Below, piece after piece: positions 1 to 7,621 of a stretch of 48,699 nucleotides of DNA. Location: contig CALAJT010000018.1 of the NCBI GenBank assembly GCA_937923145.1, forward strand, positions 1-48,699, in the 5' to 3' direction. The notes beneath the pieces are model-generated. The model searched no databases and was not told the origin of the DNA. It worked only from the letters and a program-made list of their open reading frames with translations. This stretch comes from an uncultured Rubritalea sp. (GTDB taxonomy: Bacteria > Verrucomicrobiota > Verrucomicrobiia > Verrucomicrobiales > Akkermansiaceae). The position numbers were made by a program, and so were the translations under genes. Positions within the stretch are counted from its first letter, which is position 1. Every line of letters starts with the position of its first letter.

Positions 1-517
1 GTCCGTCTACTGAAGTGAGTAGTATGAGTAGATCTGCATTGATCAGTGTCGCGACTCTAGCTGAGAGTAAGTCATTATCTCCCACACTTATTTCCTCTAC
101 CGCGACGGTATCATTTTGGTTAATGATAGGTACTATAGTAAATACTTCAGCTAATTTACCGAGAGTGTCGTGAACACGTTTTACGCGTTTCTTTTGATTA
201 AAGTCATCTGCGATGAGCAGTAGCTGCGCGACGCTCAGACCGAAGTCTCTAAAGAGATTCTCATATGCATGCATTAGTCTGGTCTGCCCAACTGCAGCAC
301 AAGCCTGACGCGTAGGGACATCGTTTGGATATTCCATCAGCCCCATAGCTGAAATGCCTGCACCTACTGCACCACTGGAGACTAATACGACTTTTACACC
401 GGAAGTGATCAGTTCAGACACAGCGGTCACAAGACGTATGAGCGAATCTCCGTCTAGCTGCCCGTCTTCCTCACGTGTGAGGACGCCCGTGCCTATTTTT
501 ATGACTACTTGTTTCAT
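1..517 (-). CDS. proB: Glutamate 5-kinase, 5' part (runs off the window)
   Basis: The ATG reads leftward from 517 and the frame is open to base 1, so about 172 N-terminal residues are present and the C-terminus lies outside. The protein opens MKQVVIKIGTGVLTREEDG and contains SSGAVGAG and INQNDTV, the nucleotide- and glutamate-binding motifs of the amino-acid kinase fold in ProB. By family knowledge it phosphorylates glutamate with ATP in the first step of proline synthesis, in the cytosol. The start sits 14 bases past the stop of the CBS-pyrophosphatase gene on the same strand, so the two are probably co-transcribed. Whether a C-terminal PUA domain is present cannot be seen. Confidence 0.93.
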   Translation of the reverse strand, partial: MKQVVIKIGTGVLTREEDGQLDGDSLIRLVTAVSELITSGVKVVLVSSGAVGAGISAMGLMEYPNDVPTRQACAAVGQTRLMHAYENLFRDFGLSVAQLLLIADDFNQKKRVKRVHDTLGKLAEVFTIVPIINQNDTVAVEEISVGDNDLLSARVATLINADLLILLTSVDG

Positions 518-531
518 AGTTTTGAACAGAG

Positions 532-2241
532 TTATGCGTTATCCATGACGGTAGCGGAAGAACGATGTATGGCATCACAAACTGCTGGGAAAATCTGCTT
601 TTTACGGCTAACTACGCCTTTTGCTATTATCACACCATCAGAGCGGTGCTCATAAGGTAGTTCTTTGATGATGCGCTGATCCCCGACTGCCACTATCATA
701 CTCAAGTGAGTCGACACGTCAGTGACTGCGGCTAACACGACATCGTAGTTTTTATGTTTCTTTAAGCTGTTGAGTTCTTCTTCTATCTCAGCTCTGCGGT
801 CGTCGAAGTTAGATAGACCTACTTCTTCTACTTGAGTGATGCTGATCGTCTTGCCTCGTTCGCAGAATTCCTTGCGATCTGTGTGCACGATTTCTTCCAC
901 AGAGCCTTTAAGCATTAGAGAGCCAGAGGCGAAGAAATCTTGAGTAAACTTATCTGCCTCTATACCTGCCTTTTCACAAAGCCACTTAAGTATACGTCTG
1001 TCTGTATCAGTGGTGGTAGGTGAAGTAAGATTGAGTGTATCTGAGATCAAGCCTGCGCAGAGGCACATCGCAATTCCCTTTGTGATTTCAGTGTTACTAT
1101 CACGGTATTTTCTAGCTACTAGCGTAGAAGATGATCCCACAGGCTCATTTAGAAAGTGGATGGGCTCACGCGAGACTACATTTCCGCCGAGTCTGTGATG
1201 ATCTAGCACTATTTTCACCTCTGCCTCTTCGACTCCACGCACTGCCTGAGAGTATTCATTGTGATCTATTAATACTAGCTTAGTAGTAGGTGGTGAGACC
1301 AACTCTGCCTGAGTGAATACGCCCAGGAACTTCTTAGTTCCTGTCTCTACTACTGGAAATACATCCTGAGATACGGAACTAAGTTGTTGCTTAATTTCAG
1401 AGATCGGATCAGTAGCATTCACACAGATAAATTCTGCACCTAGGGCACTTTTTACGATTCTAGAACAGCGGAGTAACTGGACAGTAGCTGCTGTATCATA
1501 GTCGCAGGTAATGATCATCACACCATGTTCTTTAGCTAGCTGTTGGTGTTCCTCGCTGACTTCGTATCCACCAGTTACGATTATGAGTCTGACTTTATTG
1601 ACAATAGCTGCTTTCTGTAAACGAATACGGTCGCCACAGATTACGATCTGTTTATTCGCAGTCCCACATTCTGAAGCCTCTTTTATCAAAGTCACTGTAG
1701 ACTCTAATTCAGAAGCTCCGACGAACATCATCAGCTCCTCTTCAGTTATGGAGATGGGAGCTCCGAACGACTTGCCCTTAAGTGATTTCAGAACATTTTG
1801 TGGCGACACAAGTACTTTTTTTACAGCATTTCTACCAGATACTTTCTGCGGCATAAGTAGCTGCATCATTTGTGTGAAGTCTAGAATACCTTTGATGTCC
1901 CCTTTATCTGAAATCACTGGTATAGAATCTAAACCGCTCTTTTTCATTGCGTTATACACAGACAGAAAGGTATCGTTCTCAGAGACTGCTCGGACATCCT
2001 TACAAGCAATAAGCTCAGCAGTAGTGCGCACATCAGTGATCAGCTCTGGAGCTTCTAGCCCAGCCTGCTTTAATACCCAGTCTACTCTACCCGGCACACT
2101 GCCGCAGCGTAACGCTACTGCATTCATATTTTCTGCTCGCTGAAGATAATCAGCATATCCTATCGCACCACAGATAGCATCTGTGTCAGGGTTCAGATGG
2201 CCTATAACGTAAATTGGTTCTTGGGATTTTAGTGTCCTCAT
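532..2241 (-). CDS. ppaC: Family II (manganese) inorganic pyrophosphatase with CBS and DRTGG insert
   Basis: This is a 569-residue cytosolic enzyme of the DHH phosphoesterase superfamily that hydrolyses pyrophosphate. Visible motifs are GHLNPDTD near residues 13-20, LIDHNE and DHHRLGG in the DHH domain, and a C-terminal SRKKQ characteristic of the DHHA2 substrate-binding domain. The DHH domain is split by about 230 residues that read as CBS (DSIPVISDKGDIKGILDF) - DRTGG - CBS (VFPVVETGTKKFLGVF). This is the architecture of nucleotide-regulated CBS-PPases, so inhibition by AMP/ADP and activation by ATP or diadenosine polyphosphates is expected from the family. The length fits the regulated subclass; short family II enzymes are about 310 residues. 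It lies directly upstream of proB and is divergent from lexA. Confidence 0.93.
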   Translation of the reverse strand: MRTLKSQEPIYVIGHLNPDTDAICGAIGYADYLQRAENMNAVALRCGSVPGRVDWVLKQAGLEAPELITDVRTTAELIACKDVRAVSENDTFLSVYNAMKKSGLDSIPVISDKGDIKGILDFTQMMQLLMPQKVSGRNAVKKVLVSPQNVLKSLKGKSFGAPISITEEELMMFVGASELESTVTLIKEASECGTANKQIVICGDRIRLQKAAIVNKVRLIIVTGGYEVSEEHQQLAKEHGVMIITCDYDTAATVQLLRCSRIVKSALGAEFICVNATDPISEIKQQLSSVSQDVFPVVETGTKKFLGVFTQAELVSPPTTKLVLIDHNEYSQAVRGVEEAEVKIVLDHHRLGGNVVSREPIHFLNEPVGSSSTLVARKYRDSNTEITKGIAMCLCAGLISDTLNLTSPTTTDTDRRILKWLCEKAGIEADKFTQDFFASGSLMLKGSVEEIVHTDRKEFCERGKTISITQVEEVGLSNFDDRRAEIEEELNSLKKHKNYDVVLAAVTDVSTHLSMIVAVGDQRIIKELPYEHRSDGVIIAKGVVSRKKQIFPAVCDAIHRSSATVMDNA

Positions 2242-2333
2242 ATCGGTATTTCATATTTAAGTTAGAAAACGATTAGATTGCAATACTTTCTAATGACTTA
2301 TTCTCATTTCCTAAACTAATTCACATTACCCCA

Positions 2334-2362
2334 TTGACATACTCTTAAGAACAGTGTTCAAT
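2334..2362 (+). promoter_or_regulatory. Candidate lexA promoter with embedded LexA-like operator
   Basis: TTGACA at 2334-2339 matches the -35 consensus fully. A 17-base spacer leads to TTCAAT at 2357-2362, a 4/6 match to -10. The dyad GAACAGTGTTC lies at 2349-2359, overlapping the spacer and the -10, and its arms match the GAAC/GTTC half-sites of LexA boxes. A repressor bound there would block polymerase, as expected for autoregulation. The predicted start of transcription falls at about 2369, next to the ATG at 2370, and no Shine-Dalgarno sequence is visible, so the mRNA may be leaderless. The three-base spacing between half-sites differs from the four-base spacing of the Gram-positive box, so the operator call is inference. 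Confidence 0.55.
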
Positions 2363-2369
2363 TTAATAC

Positions 2370-2984
2370 ATGAAAGATGGATTAACAAACAGACAACAGG
2401 AAGTATATGATTATCTTAAGAGAGAATCACGTGTGACAGGTGTAATGCCGTCGACCCGTGAGATCCAACACTACTTTGGCTTTGCTAGCCAGACCGCAGC
2501 TATGAATCACCTACGTGCTCTCGAGAAGAAACAGGTCATTCAACGTGTTCCTGGCAAAGCTCGTGCAGTAGTCTTTCCAGATGAGTTAGACCGTGAGGAA
2601 ATCATTGATATTCCAGTATATGGCTGTATCGCTGCTGGTATGGGTGAAGATGTAGAACATGAGAAAGAAGGCTGTATCTCTATAGACATACGTAGCCTCG
2701 GACTCAGCCACAACGCCCGCACTTTCGCACTGAAAGTCCGCGGTGAATCTATGGTAGACGCGCACATCTGCGATGGTGACACCGTAATACTAGAGTTTCG
2801 CGAACCGAGGAAAAATGATATTGTTGCTGCTCTTATAGATGGAGAAACCACACTGAAGCGCTACATTATGGACAGTGGCAAACCATTCCTCAGAGCTGAA
2901 AACGAGCTTTTTCCAGATCTGATTCCTGCTAGAGAATTAATTATCCAAGGTGTGCTTGTGGGACTACTGAGAAATGCCGCTTAG
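2370..2984 (+). CDS. lexA: LexA-type SOS repressor / self-cleaving S24 peptidase
   Basis: This 204-residue protein has an N-terminal winged helix (LTNRQQEVYDYLKRESRVTG, then PSTREIQHYFGFAS) and a C-terminal S24 latent protease. The Ala-Gly scissile bond is in CIAAGMGE near residue 91. The nucleophile is Ser in RGESMVD and the general-base Lys is in TTLKRYI. By family knowledge it represses DNA-repair genes and cleaves itself when stimulated by RecA filaments. It stands alone, divergent from the pyrophosphatase gene, with a LexA-like dyad in its own promoter. The recognition helix (ASQTAAMNHLRALEKK) differs from the E. coli sequence, which fits a different operator. Confidence 0.95.
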   Translation: MKDGLTNRQQEVYDYLKRESRVTGVMPSTREIQHYFGFASQTAAMNHLRALEKKQVIQRVPGKARAVVFPDELDREEIIDIPVYGCIAAGMGEDVEHEKEGCISIDIRSLGLSHNARTFALKVRGESMVDAHICDGDTVILEFREPRKNDIVAALIDGETTLKRYIMDSGKPFLRAENELFPDLIPARELIIQGVLVGLLRNAA

Positions 2985-3347
2985 CTTCTTTTAGACTGTC
3001 ATGTTAGTATTATATCCGTAGCGGTAGATATAAACCCAGAAGTGCATTATTATTTGATCAAACATCCATATTTACGTCTGTTCTATTATGAAAAGACTTC
3101 AAATGCATGAAATACATCTTATAATGCATCCTTATTGGTTTCGCTCAATATTTTAGAACTTTTTCTACGTGACCATATTTTCGTAAAAGTCTTCTCGACA
3201 AGAAAAACTCCACTAGCTATTTATATCACTGAATTAAATTAGCAAACTGATTAAGATTCCCATAATCTTGGCACGATATTTGCTCTAATTATTAAAACAC
3301 TGGAATTTACGTTCCGCATTATTTTTAACAAACACACAAACAAACAC
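2985..3347. other. 363-bp intergenic region upstream of glutamine synthetase
   Basis: This AT-rich stretch holds no credible gene. Its clear element is the sigma-54-type promoter at 3268-3284. The roughly 53 bases between the predicted start of transcription and the ATG end in a repeated A/C-rich run (aacaaacacacaaacaaaca), probably an unstructured leader. I found no unambiguous NtrC-type dyad, though upstream sequence here is where an enhancer-binding protein would bind. Confidence 0.6.
3268..3284 (+). promoter_or_regulatory. Sigma-54 (RpoN) -24/-12 promoter for glutamine synthetase
   Basis: The sequence TTGGCACG-N4-TTGCT matches the RpoN consensus YTGGCACG-N4-TTGCW at every conserved position, with GG at 3270-3271 and GC at 3282-3283. 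Transcription would begin near 3295, 53 bases before the GSII start codon. Glutamine synthetase is a classic nitrogen-limitation target of sigma-54, so the context supports the call. The regulator and its sites are not identified in this window. Confidence 0.85.
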
Positions 3348-4361
3348 ATGGCTAAATATAGATTAGACTACATCTGGCTGGACGGTTACACACCTGTTCA
3401 GAATCTCCGCACTAAGTGCATGATCAAAGAATTTGATGATTTCCCAACACTAGAGCAACTTCCTGAATGGGGATTTGACGGTTCTTCTACCAAGCAAGCT
3501 GACGGTGGTGACTCTGATTGTGTCCTCAAGCCATGCGCTGTATTCCCAGACCCTACCCGCGCTCACGGTATTCTCGTTATGTGTGAAGTAATGCTTCCTG
3601 ACGGAACTCCTCACCCTTCAAACGCACGTGCTACAGTCGCAGACGATCCAGGCACATGGTTCGGCTTTGAGCAAGAGTATTTCCTCTACCAAGATGGACG
3701 CCCGCTCGGTTTCCCTGAAGGCGGATACCCAGAGCCACAAGGTCCATACTATTGTGGTGTTGGCTATTCAGCAGTTGGTGATCTCGGACGTGAAATCTCA
3801 GACATCCACCTCGACTATTGTCTAGCAGCAGGAATCAACCACGAAGGCATTAATGCTGAGGTTGCTAAAGGTCAGTGGGAATTCCAAATCTTCGGCAAAG
3901 GTGCATGCACTGCAGCTGACGAAATGTGGGTAGCTCGCTTCCTACTTGAACGTCTAACTGAAGAATATGGAATCGATATCGAATACCATTGTAAGCCTGT
4001 TCAAGGTGACTGGAACGGCTCAGGTATGCACGCAAACTTCTCTACAGATTACCTCCGTGACACTGGTGGTAAAGACTACTTCCTCAAGCTTATGGATGCA
4101 TTCCAGGAGAACCTTGAAGAGCACATCGCAGTTTATGGACCTGACAACGATCACCGTCTAACAGGACTTCACGAGACTCAGTCTATCGACAAGTTTTCAT
4201 GGGGTGTTGCTGACCGTGGAGCATCTATCCGCGTGCCACACAGCTTCGTGAAAGATGACAAGTATCAAGGTTACCTTGAAGACCGTCGCCCTAACTCACA
4301 GGGTTGCCCATACAAGATCGCATCTCGTATCATCAAGACCATCCAGTCTGTTAAAGTTTAA
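3348..4361 (+). CDS. glnII: Type II (eukaryote-like) glutamine synthetase
   Basis: This 337-residue protein makes glutamine from glutamate, ammonium and ATP. Its length fits GSII (about 330-370 residues), not GSI (about 470) or GSIII (about 700). Diagnostic segments are the N-terminal WGFDGSST, the catalytic WFGFEQEYFL, GINAEVAKGQWEFQ, and NGSGMHANFST carrying the catalytic-site Asn/His residues. The C-terminal region has RGASIRVP and ends in a GCPYKIASRI-type motif. A consensus sigma-54 promoter lies upstream and a strong terminator downstream, so it is a single-gene unit probably induced by nitrogen shortage. The GSI adenylylation loop is absent, so regulation is likely transcriptional. GSII occurs in several PVC and Bacteroidota genomes. 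Confidence 0.96.
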   Translation: MAKYRLDYIWLDGYTPVQNLRTKCMIKEFDDFPTLEQLPEWGFDGSSTKQADGGDSDCVLKPCAVFPDPTRAHGILVMCEVMLPDGTPHPSNARATVADDPGTWFGFEQEYFLYQDGRPLGFPEGGYPEPQGPYYCGVGYSAVGDLGREISDIHLDYCLAAGINHEGINAEVAKGQWEFQIFGKGACTAADEMWVARFLLERLTEEYGIDIEYHCKPVQGDWNGSGMHANFSTDYLRDTGGKDYFLKLMDAFQENLEEHIAVYGPDNDHRLTGLHETQSIDKFSWGVADRGASIRVPHSFVKDDKYQGYLEDRRPNSQGCPYKIASRIIKTIQSVKV

Positions 4362-4402
4362 TTACTTTTTTATTCTCAATTAGAGAATACTCATTTACCA
4401 GA

Positions 4403-4432
4403 GGGCTACTCAGCAATGAGTAGCCCTTTTTT
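4403..4432 (+). terminator. Rho-independent terminator of glnII
   Basis: A perfect 10-bp stem (GGGCTACTCA / TGAGTAGCCC) closes a GCAA tetraloop and is followed by six T residues. It begins 42 bases after the glnII stop codon and ends before the AEC permease start at 4447. Confidence 0.95.
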
Positions 4433-4446
4433 GTAGACGAAGCACC

Positions 4447-5391
4447 ATGTATAACCAAGTCATAGACGTTCTTTTTGCCACCACTCCAGTGTTTATCATT
4501 GTTTTAATTGGGGTCTTTATACGCAAACGAAAATTTATCACTCAAGAAACAGATAAAGGGCTGACTACATTACTGATCAATGTCTTATTGCCCTGCTTTA
4601 TCTTCACTAATATATTAGGAAGTAAAGCAGCCTCAGATCTACCCAATGTCCTTATTCTTGCTTCACTAGGAGCAGGCATCATCATTTCTTCAATCGCTAT
4701 TGTTTACATTATCACTCCATTACTAGGTATGGAAAGAGGTAGTGGAAGACGCTCATTTACTGTCGCAGCATCGTTACAGAATTATAGTTTCATCGTAATT
4801 CCACTACTGATGTCGCTCTATGGAGACAAGGAACTATTAGCCACCCTATTCTTACACAGCTTAGGAGTAGAAATAGCAATGTTCACTGTCGCTGTAATGA
4901 TCTTATCAGGGAAATTATCCTTCCATCCTAGGATACTGTTGAAGGCTCCAGTGCTAGCAGTTTTGCTAGGTGTGACTCTTAATATAAGTTCATTAGCTCC
5001 TGACTTCCCGACTCCTATCCTCAGCGCTATTTCAATGATGGGATTCACCGCTGTTCCGCTAGCATTGATAGCTATTGGGATGAGTATCGCCGAGGTATTA
5101 CCAGAGACTAAATTCACTTTCAGAGTAGGGTTTGCTGCTATTGGAATACGCTTAATTCTCCTACCTGCGATCATCCTATCTATAGCTTACTTCCTCCCAC
5201 TAGAAACAGCGGCTAAGAAAGTGCTACTAATGCAGGCAGCAATGCCAGCCGCACTCTTCTCTATTGTATTAGCAAGACACTACGGGGGGAAACCTACCTT
5301 AGTGGCTGAAGTAATCATAGTAACAAGCATCGTGAGCTTTATCACCATGCCTTTTGTCATTGCTGCTGGGAGCGCTCTACTAGGATTATAA
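4447..5391 (+). CDS. AEC (auxin efflux carrier)-family permease
   Basis: This 314-residue protein is almost entirely hydrophobic and shows about ten membrane segments. It opens VIDVLFATTPVFIIVLIGVF and contains the polar mid-protein stretch FTVAASLQNYSFIVIPLL, typical of the bile acid/auxin carrier fold repeats in AEC transporters. Family members export small organic acids such as malate, or auxin-like molecules; the substrate cannot be read from sequence. It follows the glnII terminator, so it needs its own promoter. Its stop lies one base from the stop of the convergent gene at 5393. Confidence 0.85.
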   Translation: MYNQVIDVLFATTPVFIIVLIGVFIRKRKFITQETDKGLTTLLINVLLPCFIFTNILGSKAASDLPNVLILASLGAGIIISSIAIVYIITPLLGMERGSGRRSFTVAASLQNYSFIVIPLLMSLYGDKELLATLFLHSLGVEIAMFTVAVMILSGKLSFHPRILLKAPVLAVLLGVTLNISSLAPDFPTPILSAISMMGFTAVPLALIAIGMSIAEVLPETKFTFRVGFAAIGIRLILLPAIILSIAYFLPLETAAKKVLLMQAAMPAALFSIVLARHYGGKPTLVAEVIIVTSIVSFITMPFVIAAGSALLGL

Positions 5392-5392
5392 A

Positions 5393-6052
5393 TCACTGCT
5401 TCTCGTATAACTTCTGTAACTTACCACCGATAGGACTTTTAAGGGCGTCTTCCCACTCCTTCTCACTCATTACAGTTTTTAGCTTAGGAAATTCCACTCT
5501 TCCTTTTAGCTCGCTTTGGTAGACAACTTCTACTTGGGGTTCAACGCTTAGGTATCCTTTACCTCTAACAGATCGTTCAGCGTTACACTGAAGAAACGCC
5601 ATATTAAGCAGTCTGGATCCGCAATCTAGGCAGAAGGGATTCATCTTAGCCACAGATTCAAACTCAGAAAGATCTCCATCGTCTAATGCAAAATCGATCG
5701 TAAAAGAAGGAGCGTGCTGTTCTGGGAAAAATTGATATATTTGGGTGCTCGCAGTCAGTACCTGCACATTTCCTCTCAGCAGAGGCAGCAACCAGAACCT
5801 AACCGCATCCACTCCATCAGCAGGAGTAACTATAAATCGAACGTGGCAATCTTTGATCCCGATCAACTGCGCCAGCATTACTTCGGTGATTACATGATAG
5901 CGCTTCAGCGCCTCCTTGGCATCTGCTGCCAAATTTAAAAAAGTAGCGTTTTCAGCCAAAGCCAAATTTGCTTCCTCTACTTCAATAATTAAAATGTTCT
6001 TACGTTGTTCCATGTTTTGGAGAAATTTAAACTGAGATATCCATGTTGTCAT
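5393..6052 (-). CDS. Uncharacterised 219-residue protein, faint nucleotidyl/glycosyl-transferase resemblance
   Basis: I do not recognise this protein with confidence. The frame may start at 6052 (MTTWISQ) or at the internal ATG at 6013 (MEQRKNILIIEVEEAN), which places a beta strand near the N-terminus and is equally plausible. Secondary-structure patterning alternates strands and helices (KNILIIEV, HVRFIVTP, VQVLTAS). The segment RFIVTPADGVDAVRFWLLP vaguely recalls DUF2064-type transferases associated with radical-SAM/selenium loci. The family's usual N-terminal ARYP and later DLG motifs are missing, so no function is assigned. The C-terminal 60 residues are charged. A 14-bp inverted repeat lies upstream, and the gene is convergent with the permease. 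Confidence 0.6.
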   Translation of the reverse strand: MTTWISQFKFLQNMEQRKNILIIEVEEANLALAENATFLNLAADAKEALKRYHVITEVMLAQLIGIKDCHVRFIVTPADGVDAVRFWLLPLLRGNVQVLTASTQIYQFFPEQHAPSFTIDFALDDGDLSEFESVAKMNPFCLDCGSRLLNMAFLQCNAERSVRGKGYLSVEPQVEVVYQSELKGRVEFPKLKTVMSEKEWEDALKSPIGGKLQKLYEKQ

Positions 6053-6100
6053 CTCTTATCAATTTATCACACTAAATAGTCTAAAACTAAGTGGTTGCCC

Positions 6101-6135
6101 TTCTTCCAAGCCGATAGACTGTCGGCTTGGAAGAA
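6101..6135. repeat. Perfect 14-bp inverted repeat between divergent genes
   Basis: The arms TTCTTCCAAGCCGA (6101-6114) and TCGGCTTGGAAGAA (6122-6135) are exact reverse complements around a 7-base loop. The repeat lies between two divergently transcribed genes, so it is upstream of both and is not placed to terminate either. There is no T tract on either side. It could be an operator for a dimeric regulator, a structured 5' leader or a mobile palindrome; sequence alone does not decide. Confidence 0.7.
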
Positions 6136-6203
6136 AAGCATTAGAATATAAATAATCAATATATCTTCTAAATGTCTTGCTATGACTGTGTAGATTTCTT
6201 TTC

Positions 6204-6680
6204 ATGGTAGACACTATGTTAGAAATTAATTGTCCAAGTTGTTTATCTTCGAATATTTTAGAAGATCGTCAGGTAGCCCGTGATATTGACTGCATCACTT
6301 GCGGTGCCACATTTTTCGTTGAGAAAATCATAGCCGAGAGCCAAGAAGAGCCGGAGCTGAAAGATAAATCAGGCACAGCTCCAGATGACCAAACTGAGAG
6401 TAACGTAGTCATCTGCACAGGGACTCCACCTTGGGATTATGAAATCATTGATACTATTTTCGTGCTCGACACTCTGGACAAAAAATTCTTCTCAACATCA
6501 AGCCCATCTGTAGCTTTTAAAGGGGCTAAGGCACAACTGAGAGCTCGAGCAGAAAAAAAAGGAGGTGATGCTGTTATCGACTGTCACTTCGACTATCGTG
6601 TTTCAGCAGGTCATGGTATTTTCGGTGTCATCCACGACCTAGAGATATTTGCCTACGGAACGCTAGTTAAGCGGAAGTAA
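6204..6680 (+). CDS. Zinc-ribbon protein with YbjQ-like (heavy-metal-binding) C-terminal domain
   Basis: This 158-residue cytosolic protein begins with a CPSC-N18-CITC zinc ribbon (residues about 10-34), followed by an acidic linker. The C-terminal domain ends EKKGGDAVIDCHFDYRVSAG and GHGIFGVIHDLEIFAYGTLV. That pattern (G-A/G-D-A-V, later G-T-A/L-V) resembles the pentamer-forming YbjQ/UPF0145 family, whose function is not established. Translation may begin at 6204 or at the second Met at 6216. No clear ribosome-binding site is present. The UDG-like gene starts 59 bases downstream, so an operon is possible. Confidence 0.65.
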   Translation: MVDTMLEINCPSCLSSNILEDRQVARDIDCITCGATFFVEKIIAESQEEPELKDKSGTAPDDQTESNVVICTGTPPWDYEIIDTIFVLDTLDKKFFSTSSPSVAFKGAKAQLRARAEKKGGDAVIDCHFDYRVSAGHGIFGVIHDLEIFAYGTLVKRK

Positions 6681-6739
6681 GAATTTTGCAGGTCTCATCC
6701 ATCCTTGACTATAGCTCTGTCGTAATCGAAAGTTTACCT

Positions 6740-7612
6740 ATGTCAGAATTCGCTACTCAAGAGACTATCAATGTCGACTCACTAATACAATATCTACAAC
6801 AGCAGCAGAGTAAAGGTGAGACCCATGTTCACATTGATGAGCAGGCAAAACTGATATTGCGTGAGTTTTACATCAGAGCGATCGGAGGGCAATCGACTCC
6901 TGATAAACAAGTTGCGCAGCAAGTAACACAAACTCAAGCTCAAGTTACCCCCAAAGTTACAACAGTTCAATCCTCTACTATTACAACCAGTGGTACGACT
7001 AGCGCAGATAAGATTCAATCACTCAAAGCACAGGCTCAATCCTCTGCTACGATCAAAGAACTAGGCACATTAAGAGACACGCTGGTATTCTCTGCGGGTA
7101 ATCCAGACGCCGATGTCATGCTTATTGGTGATGCTCCAGGTTATCATGAGGAAAAGCTGCAGACTCCATTCGCCGGACCTGCTGGCAAGAAACTCGATGG
7201 AATACTCAAGGCGATGGGGCTTTCTAGGGAAGAAGTTTATCTCACCTATCTCGTTAAATTTCGCCCTCTGATGGAAAACCAAACGACAAATAATCGAAAG
7301 CCTACAGACAAAGAGATCGATGTCTTTAATGCCTACATTGAACAAGAAGTACAAACTATCAGACCCAAGGTCATCGTCACACTTGGTACCGTAGCTTCAA
7401 CCACACTTCTAAATGTAGATGGTTCAGTAGATACCCTACGCGGAAAGCAACACAAGGTTGCAGATATACTAACACGCGTAACTTATCACCCTAGCTATCT
7501 GCTCTCTAACGACACTAATACTGACAAGCGTAAACTCTGGGAAGACATGCTCGACGTTATGAATGACATCGGAATTCCTATCTCAGAGAAACAGCAAAAC
7601 TTCTTTAAATAG
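6740..7612 (+). CDS. Uracil-DNA glycosylase family 4-like protein lacking all cysteines
   Basis: I chose the ATG at 6740 (MSEFATQETINV); an upstream TTG at 6686 is possible. Residues about 1-100 are a low-complexity, Gln/Thr-rich leader with a weak helix. Residues about 105-290 match the UDG superfamily: motif 1 GDAPGYHEEKLQTPFAGPAG (family 4 usually GEAPG), a central VYLTYLVKFRP where family 4 has a KCRPP-type segment, a VTLGTVA strand, and motif 2 THPSYLL-like YHPSYLL. By family knowledge such enzymes excise uracil from DNA. The protein contains no cysteine, so it cannot hold the [4Fe-4S] cluster that usually defines families 4 and 5. Activity is therefore uncertain. Confidence 0.8.
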   Translation: MSEFATQETINVDSLIQYLQQQQSKGETHVHIDEQAKLILREFYIRAIGGQSTPDKQVAQQVTQTQAQVTPKVTTVQSSTITTSGTTSADKIQSLKAQAQSSATIKELGTLRDTLVFSAGNPDADVMLIGDAPGYHEEKLQTPFAGPAGKKLDGILKAMGLSREEVYLTYLVKFRPLMENQTTNNRKPTDKEIDVFNAYIEQEVQTIRPKVIVTLGTVASTTLLNVDGSVDTLRGKQHKVADILTRVTYHPSYLLSNDTNTDKRKLWEDMLDVMNDIGIPISEKQQNFFK

Positions 7613-7621
7613 ACTTGAATC

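Noticed and set aside
1511..2143. A 210-codon plus-strand frame inside the CBS-PPase gene
   Set aside because: It is antisense to a fully supported gene and has the Ser/Cys-rich composition of a shadow frame.
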